DNA from: Lachnospiraceae bacterium
GTDB lineage: Bacteria > Bacillota_A > Clostridia > Lachnospirales > Lachnospiraceae
DNA length: 5,795 nt
Assembly: GCA_017542725.1 (NCBI GenBank)
Contig: JAFXWR010000008.1
Span: 1-5,795, forward strand
Direction: 5' to 3'
Shown: piece by piece, positions 1 to 5,795 of the stretch
How the letters are laid out: each line of letters begins with the position of its first letter
Numbering within the stretch: position 1 is the stretch's first letter
Notes under the pieces: model-generated
Database searches by the model: none
The model's input: only the letters and a program-made list of their open reading frames with translations
Told to the model about the DNA's origin: nothing
Program-made: the position numbers and the translations under genes

Positions 1-3000
1 CTACTTGTTGATACTACTTTGTTATCAACCTCTACTCTACTTATGCCCCACTTTACAAACTCATAACTATCCTTATATGTAAAGCTCTCTGATGCTACTA
101 TGAAATCACTTATTCCTAATATCCTTCCTGTGCCGGTTGTCTCACCTTTAATAGCCTTATGCCCTGACTCATACCTCACTTCATATCTTACTACTTTCCA
201 CTTCGCATATACTTTTACTTCTGCTTCGTTCTCGTCTATTCCTTTGATTGTTCCTTCATCCTCATAATCAACAGGAACATCCTCTATCTTAGTAGCAAAG
301 CTTGCACTTGATGGCACAGTAGTCCATCCTACAAAGTTAAAGCCTTCTGCCTTATATGTATTCTTTGTGAGTATTGCTTCTCCATCTTCTATAACGGAAT
401 CTTCCATCTCGCCACTAACTTCATATGTTACTCCGTTATATATAGGATCGTTTTTCATGTATTTTATATGATTTGAATTTGTTGCTATTATTACATCTTT
501 TCTTCCATCTTCATTTGTGTATCTATATGCTCTAAGCCTACTATCTCTTATTGTGTCTGCAACAAATAACTTAGCCATTCCTATGTCTTTATTCTTTACT
601 TTATCTCCATTCCAATCTTTATATACTATGCCTTGACCTGTCTCTGTATCAAATGAAATGTTCGCAAATGTATTATCTACATCAAACTTACCACTCTCTT
701 GTCTTATGAAACCATCATTGTTCTTACTATATATTTGATATGGATAATTACCTAAGTCTACACTACTTCCGCCTTCTACCTTATTATCCTTAACTGTAAA
801 TGAACCATCTCCCATACTCATGTATCCACTGTTTGATACTATGATGCCACTTGATACAGTAGTAAGCGCCTCTCTCGCATTTATAAACTTATTCTCTAAT
901 ACATTAAGAGATCCATCTATAAATATCTCACTATCATCATTTATCCTTAATATAGCCTTCTCTACACTTCCTCTATCTACTTCGTTCTTATTTAAGTTAA
1001 GCTCTCCATATACTCTTACTCTGTTATTAATATTAAATAATGTGTTTCCTTCAACAGAACTATTTTCACTTACATCAACTACTCCACCTTCAGATGCTAC
1101 TATCTCTCCACTTCCTTCATTACTTATTAATGTATCCAAAAACTTATTATTCTTAATCTCTACATCGTTTAAGTCAAGGAAGCCTTCACTATTTACTATT
1201 AACTTCAAAACATCGTTATTTATAATCTTACTGTCCTCTATGAATGCACTTCCTACATTCATAAGTGTATCTACATTACTATATGAACTAATTACTGTCT
1301 TATGAAGCTTTGCATTTGTAGAATTTAAATTAAAGACATTTGTTTTACTAGAATTATCTATCTCCTTAATTATTACATTATGTGTCTTAAACTCTTTATC
1401 TCCTTCATTATCTACTACTGCATTTGACTCTACAGTTAATGTATCATTTGCTACTATGTTTACATCGATATTGTTGAATAAATATCCAGAACTATTCCTT
1501 ATAATGCCGCCTTTCCCTTCCTTTATCTTACAGTTAGTGATATTTACTTTTCCACTTCCTGTAAATCTTACTCCGCTTAATGTGAAACCATTAAGACATA
1601 TATTTAATTCTTCATTTACTACTATCTCTTGATTAAATACTACATCATTATATAAGAAATAATTACCACTCGCTGGCATAGTAGTATAAACAGCATTTAA
1701 TAATGCTTTATATATTAAACTTGTGTTGTGTCTTTCTACATTACTATGACTACATATCTCAGAAGCTGTAGCTCCACATACCTTATGAACATGCCTATCT
1801 ACATATGATATCATTAATCTTTCTTTATCAACTCCTAAGTTATATCTAACATCATATTGCTCATCATAATAATCATGAAGTCTTATGAATCCTGTCCCTT
1901 TTACATCAAGAACATTCGTTTCATTCCAGTTATCTATAATACATCCATCATAATGCTCTGTGTTTCCTATGAAGATTCCTATATCACTCTTACTTGAATC
2001 AAACTTATTATATACCTTTATCCTTCCATCAGAAGCCCCAAGATATATATCATATGCTCTTACATCCTCTTCCTCTATTCTGTTTCCTTTTACATTTATG
2101 TTTCCTTCTAATGCTACAGTGCTCTCATTCCCTACATTTATACCAGATAATGTGCCATATATAGTAGTTAAATCTCTCATAGAGAAATCATTATCTACTA
2201 CATTTAAACTTCCTTCTACATCTAATCTAGCTTCTTCATCTAAATTAATCATAGAAACATTCGCTTCTTCGTCTGATACTACTCCTCTATTATCTACTAT
2301 GCTTACACTTGATACCTTGTTTACTTTTAAGTTGCTACTTGCATTTATTACTACTCCATTCCTTACTTCGTTATCACTAATTAATACATTTCCACTAAGT
2401 ATGGTATCATTAACTGCATTTACTATCCTACTTGCTGTGAAGTTTGTTATCTCTACATCTTCAAAATGACTTGCTCCTTGTAAGTTAAATACATTGCCAT
2501 TTCTTAATGTGTTTGTTCCTCTAAACTCTACTCCATATGTCTCTAACTTTCCACTTTCACTACTGCTATTATATACTAGTGTTACAGCATTAACTACTAT
2601 CTTATTGTCAGAATCCCCATATATGCTTAATGAACCATTTTGGAACAAGTATCCGTTATACTCTGATAATATCTCTCCCTTTCTATCTGCACAGTCTGTT
2701 ATGTATATACTATGTCCTCCCATGTTTATATTGCCATTAAGAGTTAAATTATAACCATTTAGACATAAGTATAAATCATTATCAAGAGTCGTGGTATCTA
2801 TCACTGTATCTCCATTTAGATATGCCTTCCCACTTGTAGGTATACTTACAGTTGATACATTCTTTTCATAGAATATAATCTCACTATGTGATGCTATGTC
2901 TATATGCTTACACTCTCCTCTAAATCCACATACAAAATGCTTATGAACATCTGTTAATATTAAATAATTATCTTCGTCTATCTCAAAATATAACTTGCTA

Positions 3001-5795
3001 TTCTTATACTTGTCTATGCTGAACATCTCCTTATACTCATCTAGCTCTCTACTATTCGTGTTCTTCATGACTCTTCCTACGCCACTTTCTGTATTTAAAG
3101 ATATCTCAGCTACTGTATTCTCCTTATCAAGTCCTTCTCCTACCTCTCTTATGAATAATTCATTCGCCTCTATGTTATATACATGGTATAAACTACTATT
3201 ACCCTTATTTGAATATGATTTTATATATGAATCATCTACTACAAATGAACTACTTGCTAAATATATTCCGGCATATACAATGTTTTCACCTAAATTAAAT
3301 GTATTATTTGATACAGATATATCTCCTTTAAGCTCTATATCCCTATTTAAATACATCGCTGCATTTACTACATCCTCTACTCCGCTATTTATTATAATGT
3401 TATTATCTATATTTAATAATCCACTTACTACTCTATTTTCTGTCTCACCTTCTACTTTTAACACATAGTTTCTTGCTGTATTCATAGTTATATCAACTTC
3501 GTTATATGACTCTATTACATTCGCTTTTATGAATACTCCTTCTGTCTCATTATTCCTTATGTCAGCATTGTCTAACACTAACTTCTTTGTCTCTAAAAGA
3601 TTACTACTAAATCTATACTCGTTTATGTCTGTATTTACTAAATATGTTATATCGTTATCACTTATTAATCTATCATATGTCACTCCTTCTACTACACTGC
3701 CATTTAGGTTAGTATTTACTATCTCTACCTTCTTTACATTATGTGATAACTTCCTTGCTGCTATAGATATCCTATTTACATTACTGTTTCCAAATACATT
3801 AACCTCTTCCATGTCAGTGAACATCACTTCATTACTCTTAGCATAAATACTTCCAGAAGTACTATTACAATCTGTTATGTATATTGACTTACCTATGAAG
3901 TTTGCACTCCTTAATGCATATCCATTTAGACATATGTATATGTCCTTTGTTAATCTTATTGTATTAGGTAAAGTGATATTCTCTTTTAAATAATATTCTC
4001 CTTCTGTTGGGAAACCATAATCATTTATGTATTCCATATCAAGTCCCTCATAGTTTATCTTCTTACTATGCCCTCCAAACTCTGATATCGTTGCATGAAC
4101 ACACTCTTTACCACATGCGAAATGCTTATGCAACTCTTCACTTACTATTACTACATTGTTTTCATTAATCTTCCTTATATATGCATTTGTCTCACTATCA
4201 CTATATAAACTATCTATCATTATTGAACTCTTGAAGCCTGTTATATAGTCAACTGTTGTACTTGTCCAATTCTTAAATATCGTTCCTGTTGATAATTTAG
4301 TATCCATTAATGACTTTGCTATATATACTGTAATCTTTGACTCGCTTGAAATAAATACTCCCTCTTTATGCTCTATTAATCCTTCTTTATTTACTGTATA
4401 TATGCCATATGTATGATCTTCATTATTTTTAAGTGTTTCACCATCTACTTCATTATTATCTATATATATACTTGAATTGTCATATGTGTATATAGTCGTC
4501 TTTTCATTTATAGCATAAAAGGCACTTAAATTATTTCTTGCAATAGTCTCTCCTTTTATGAAACTATTTGTCGCTATCTCCATCCTTCCTTTATTATATA
4601 CATGCGTTGGCTCTGAATTATGACTATATATAATACAAGTTGTTCCACTATCCGCTTTCATTGTGTTATTTGTTATGAGAAGTCTACTTCCCTCTTCTAT
4701 AGTCATCTCGGCTCCGTTAAGTCTCATCAAGTGATTCGTTATCTTATTGTCCTCTATCAAAACTTCATTTATGAACTTAAGCTCGTTTCCTTTCTTCGCC
4801 GCTTGATACATGAGATACTGACCATGGAAGTTCTTTATTACTACATCGTTGAATATTCCTGACTCTGCTGAATCTGCAAATGAGAATATACTTCCTGCTA
4901 CACTCTCATTCTTATATCCGATAAACTCAGTATGATATGCCATTAACCCTTCTCTTGCTCTCTGTGATGAATATATCTTATTCGCATTAATCTTTAATCT
5001 ACTATGGTCATCCATACCATATATATTTATAACACCACCATCAAACAAGGCCTCTGTTCCTGTCATTACTATAGATCCACTCTCTTTACAGTTTGTTATA
5101 TAAACATTATAATTACTTACTGTGTTTATGAATCTATATGAGCCTGTATTTAATGTATGTCCATTTAAACATAAGTAAAAGTCTCCTGCTATTGTTAAAT
5201 TACTTGTGAGTGTTATATCTTTATCAAGATAAAATTTACCCATGTTCCTTATCTTTGTCATTGGTGCATATACTATTGTCTCTGTATGCTCACTTAATCC
5301 GTTATGTGCACAAGAATCTGATGCATATACTCCACATACCTTATGCCCATGCCCTATATATACCTTCAACTCATTATCGTCTGATACCTCTTCTGTATAT
5401 GTCCTCCTCTCTACTGTTCCATACCTACTATGAAGTATGAATGTCTCTTGCATCCTATTTGTATTAGCAACTTTTCCTGTAATCCACTCCTTGAAGATTA
5501 CTCCTGTCATGTCTATGCTTTCAAAGAATATTGTCATTACAGAGTTATTATTGTCAAATACTCCACCCTTACTTATAAACATCGCTTTATCACTTACTCT
5601 ATAAATACCATGGAGTTCTCCTTCACTATCTTCTCTTAATGTATTATTTCTCTCTATTACCTTTGTATCACTTGTGTAAATTATAGAGTTGCTCGCTATA
5701 TACACACTACTCATTATTCCATCTATTGCTCTATAGTATTCGTTATTCTCTATCCTTAATGTGCCATACTCGTTATACTCACTATTTCCTAAAAG
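1..5795 (-). CDS. Giant repeat-containing surface protein, internal fragment (both ends outside the window)
   Basis: The minus-strand frame with codons at plus positions 3-5 through 5793-5795 contains no stop, giving 1,931 residues without a start or end. The protein consists of a partial unit and four full units (about 380-440 residues each) followed by InlB-type repeats. It is rich in Asn, Ile, Val, Ser, Glu and Asp, very poor in Pro, Gln and Trp, and has 18 Cys by my reading, 16 of them at repeated positions. Short strands of the form hydrophobic-x-hydrophobic-x-(N/D)-N recur throughout, as in right-handed parallel beta-helices of the pectin-lyase-like type. InlB-type repeats are known from secreted and wall-attached proteins of Bacillota, so an extracellular location is inferred. 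The signal peptide and anchor would lie outside the window. No catalytic motif was recognised. An adhesin or structural stalk is more likely than an enzyme, but this is not shown. Confidence 0.93.
3..194 (-). other. Second, diverged InlB-like or other beta-grasp repeat, truncated at the left edge
   Basis: Residues 1868-1931. It opens with VRYEVRYESGHKAIKG and reaches SYEFVKWGIS (W1916), which parallels GFNFVGW in the preceding repeat at about the expected distance. The middle is Gly/Thr-rich rather than typical for the family, so another extracellular beta-grasp spacer type is possible. The rest lies beyond the window. Confidence 0.5.
195..440 (-). other. InlB B-repeat / Listeria-Bacteroides repeat domain
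   Basis: Residues 1786-1867. The segment starts at YNGVTYEV, has LTKNTYKAEGFNFVGWTT in the middle (W1824) and ends in VYAKWK (W1866). The pattern of NTY, then GFxFxGW, then about 40 residues to YAKW is the signature of the InlB-type beta-grasp repeat. The family is common in secreted and wall-anchored proteins of low-GC Gram-positive bacteria, where it acts as a spacer or contributes to host-surface binding. Here it directly follows the last beta-helix unit, suggesting a stalk towards the C-terminal anchor. Confidence 0.85.
477..1802 (-). repeat. Unit 4: last His/Cys head plus beta-helix module (head subtype A)
   Basis: Residues 1332-1773, the longest unit. The head is HVHKVCG (residues 1335-1341), with C1348, H1350 and H1356. 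P1374 is in MPASGNYFL, C1400 in ICLNGF and C1422 in ITNC. Strands such as VEIKNNKFL, LNLNKNEVD and VLENKFI follow. The tail GIVYKDW is at residues 1722-1728. Where the next head is expected, 48 residues later, there is only NSNHIKYMKN (H1776) without cysteines. No cysteine is seen between C1422 and the left edge. Confidence 0.8.
1728..1793 (-). other. His/Cys head of unit 4
   Basis: Residues 1335-1356. The ligands H1335, H1337, C1340, C1348, H1350 and H1356 have exactly the same spacing as in unit 1 (x7 between cysteines, x5 to the last His). It also shares the HKVCGxxASxxCxH pattern with unit 1. Confidence 0.6.
2691..2708 (-). repeat. IT(N/D)C-motif DNA core, copy in unit 3
   Basis: This 18-base stretch encodes the strand ending in ITDC. 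It matches plus 3867-3884 in unit 2 at 17 of 18 bases; the unit 1 equivalent from 5088 is more diverged. Confidence 0.7.
2754..2771 (-). repeat. CLNG-motif DNA core, copy in unit 3
   Basis: This 18-base stretch encodes YLCLNG. It matches plus 3921-3938 (unit 2) and plus 5160-5177 (unit 1) at 16 of 18 bases each, although most of the sequence between units has diverged. The unit 4 equivalent near 1587-1604 is less similar. Confidence 0.7.
2886..2945 (-). other. His/Cys head of unit 3
   Basis: Residues 951-970. The ligands H951, H953, C956, C962, H964 and H970 follow H-x-H-x2-C-x5-C-x-H-x5-H. It belongs to the same subtype as unit 2, with an intermediate loop length. Confidence 0.6.
2955..4139 (-). 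repeat. Unit 2: His/Cys head plus beta-helix module (head subtype B)
   Basis: Residues 553-947. The head is HKHFACG (residues 556-562) with a short loop to C565, then H567 and H576. The later landmarks are P596 in FPTEGEYYL, YICLNGY with C622, and ITDC with C643, 21 residues later. The helix region carries strands such as LNIDNNIIIN and ISVSNNTFN. The tail, residues 907-913, reads GRVMKNT: the tryptophan found in the other four tails is threonine here (plus 3057-3059). The distance from this tail to the next head is 38 residues instead of 45-46, so this end of the unit has diverged most. Confidence 0.8.
4068..4130 (-). other. His/Cys head of unit 2
   Basis: Residues 556-576. The ligands H556, H558, C561, C565, H567 and H576 follow H-x-H-x2-C-x3-C-x-H-x8-H. 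This is the shortest Cys-Cys loop and the longest final His spacing of the four heads. It shares HKHF(A/V)CG with unit 3. Confidence 0.6.
4140..5360 (-). repeat. Unit 1: His/Cys head plus beta-helix module (head subtype A)
   Basis: Residues 146-552. The head reads HGHKVCG at residues 149-155, with further candidate ligands C162, H164 and H170. Next come P178, a GKFYL strand, YLCLNG with C209, and ITNC with C236, 27 residues after C209. A long Asn-rich region follows with strands such as LLITNNTM and YIDNNEVD. It has one extra, unpaired-looking cysteine, C387 (plus 4635-4637), that no other unit shares. The tail is GTIFKNW at residues 504-510. The fold is inferred as a right-handed parallel beta-helix from strand periodicity and Asn content; the binding partner is unknown. 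Confidence 0.8.
5286..5351 (-). other. His/Cys head of unit 1 (possible metal site or disulfide node)
   Basis: Residues 149-170. The candidate ligands are H149, H151, C154, C162, H164 and H170, spaced H-x-H-x2-C-x7-C-x-H-x5-H. The paired CxxH-like spacing is compatible with a zinc knuckle, or the two cysteines could be disulfide-bonded outside the cell. I know similar HxHxxCG segments followed by a CLNG motif from uncharacterised large proteins of gut Bacillota, but I cannot give a family name. Metal binding is inference. Confidence 0.6.
5361..5795 (-). repeat. Unit 0: C-terminal part of a beta-helix unit, cut by the right edge
   Basis: Residues 1-145. This is the end of a unit whose head, CLNG and IT(N/D)C motifs lie beyond the window. 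It begins in Asn-rich strands (LRIENNEYY at residues 13-21, then VIERNNTL) typical of the helix region of the other units. It ends in the conserved tail GVIFKEW (residues 98-104), followed by about 45 residues of mixed strand-like sequence before the head of the next unit at residue 149. The tail-to-head distance matches those after units 1 and 3, which shows that at least five units exist in the protein. Confidence 0.8.

Larger units (their letters stand above)
1803..2954 (-). repeat. Unit 3: His/Cys head plus beta-helix module (head subtype B)
   Basis: Residues 948-1331. The head is HKHFVCG (residues 951-957), followed by C962, H964 and H970. P986 sits in IPTSGKAYL, C1011 in YLCLNGY and C1035 in ITDC. 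The helix region has strands such as VLISDNEVRN and INVKGNRIEE. The tail is residues 1284-1290, reading GCIIDNW, with an additional cysteine C1285 and Asp in place of the usual Lys. At the DNA level its CLNG and ITDC cores are nearly identical to those of unit 2, suggesting that these neighbours are the most recent duplicates or have exchanged sequence. Confidence 0.8.

Noticed and set aside
820..1305. Plus-strand open frame of 161 codons
   Set aside because: It is antisense to the continuous minus-strand gene, is low-complexity Ser/Leu/Thr/Phe sequence and shows no domain. It results from the purine-rich coding strand.
1960..2754. Two plus-strand open frames (1960-2469 and 2494-2754)
   Set aside because: Both lie opposite unit 3 of the minus-strand gene, have the same shadow composition and no recognisable motif.
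2995..3846. Plus-strand open frames at 2995-3468 and 3529-3846 with hydrophobic stretches resembling membrane segments
   Set aside because: The hydrophobicity comes from complements of Asn, Lys and Glu codons of unit 2. The opposite strand has the conserved repeat motifs.
1728..5351. Classical DNA-binding zinc finger reading of the His/Cys heads
   Set aside because: The spacing does not match C2H2 fingers, and the context is a beta-helix and InlB-repeat protein that is most likely extracellular.
4620..5639. Plus-strand open frames at 4620-4862, 5210-5440, 5242-5433 and 5430-5639
   Set aside because: They are short, mutually overlapping in part, and antisense to conserved motifs of units 0 and 1.
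1..5795. CRISPR array or short tandem DNA repeats
   Set aside because: The recurring DNA words are codon-level echoes of protein repeats spaced more than 1 kb apart. There is no regular repeat-spacer pattern.
1..5795. Pseudogene or frameshifted gene
   Set aside because: One frame stays open through the whole window and the conserved motifs of all units fall in that same frame.

Overview
The window is the interior of one very long gene on the minus strand. In the minus-strand frame whose codons fill plus positions 5795 down to 3 there is no stop codon, giving 1,931 continuous residues. Neither the start nor the stop is inside the window, so the N-terminus lies beyond the right edge and the C-terminus beyond the left edge. 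There is no intergenic space, and I found no RNA gene, promoter, terminator, mobile element or CRISPR array. The plus-strand open frames are antisense shadows. Residue numbers below count from the right edge (residue 1 = codon 5793-5795).

Organism: the DNA is AT-rich (about one third G+C by eye). Arg is written only as AGA or AGG, Ile very often as ATA and Leu mostly as TTA or CTT. Trp is TGG and no in-frame TGA occurs, so the ordinary bacterial code fits. With the protein architecture this suggests a low-GC Bacillota, probably an anaerobic gut or oral clostridial-type bacterium. The taxonomic call is inference.

Layout in protein order (right to left): the tail of a repeat unit (5361-5795); four full diverged units of roughly 380-440 residues (4140-5360, 2955-4139, 1803-2954, 477-1802); then one clear InlB/Listeria-Bacteroides type repeat (195-440) and a second, more diverged one (3-194) cut by the window edge. 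Each full unit has the same order of landmarks: a His/Cys head (HxHxxCG..CxH), a Pro-Gly-Tyr-Leu segment, a CLNG motif, an IT(N/D)C motif about one beta-helix turn later, a long Asn-rich beta-strand region that looks like a right-handed parallel beta-helix, and a GxxxKxW-like tail. After the fourth unit the expected fifth head is replaced by a cysteine-free remnant and the InlB-type repeats begin.

The likely product is a giant secreted or cell-wall-attached surface protein: a stalk of stacked beta-helix modules separated by His/Cys nodes, followed by small beta-grasp spacer repeats that probably lead to a wall anchor outside the window. Its ligand or function cannot be read from this sequence.
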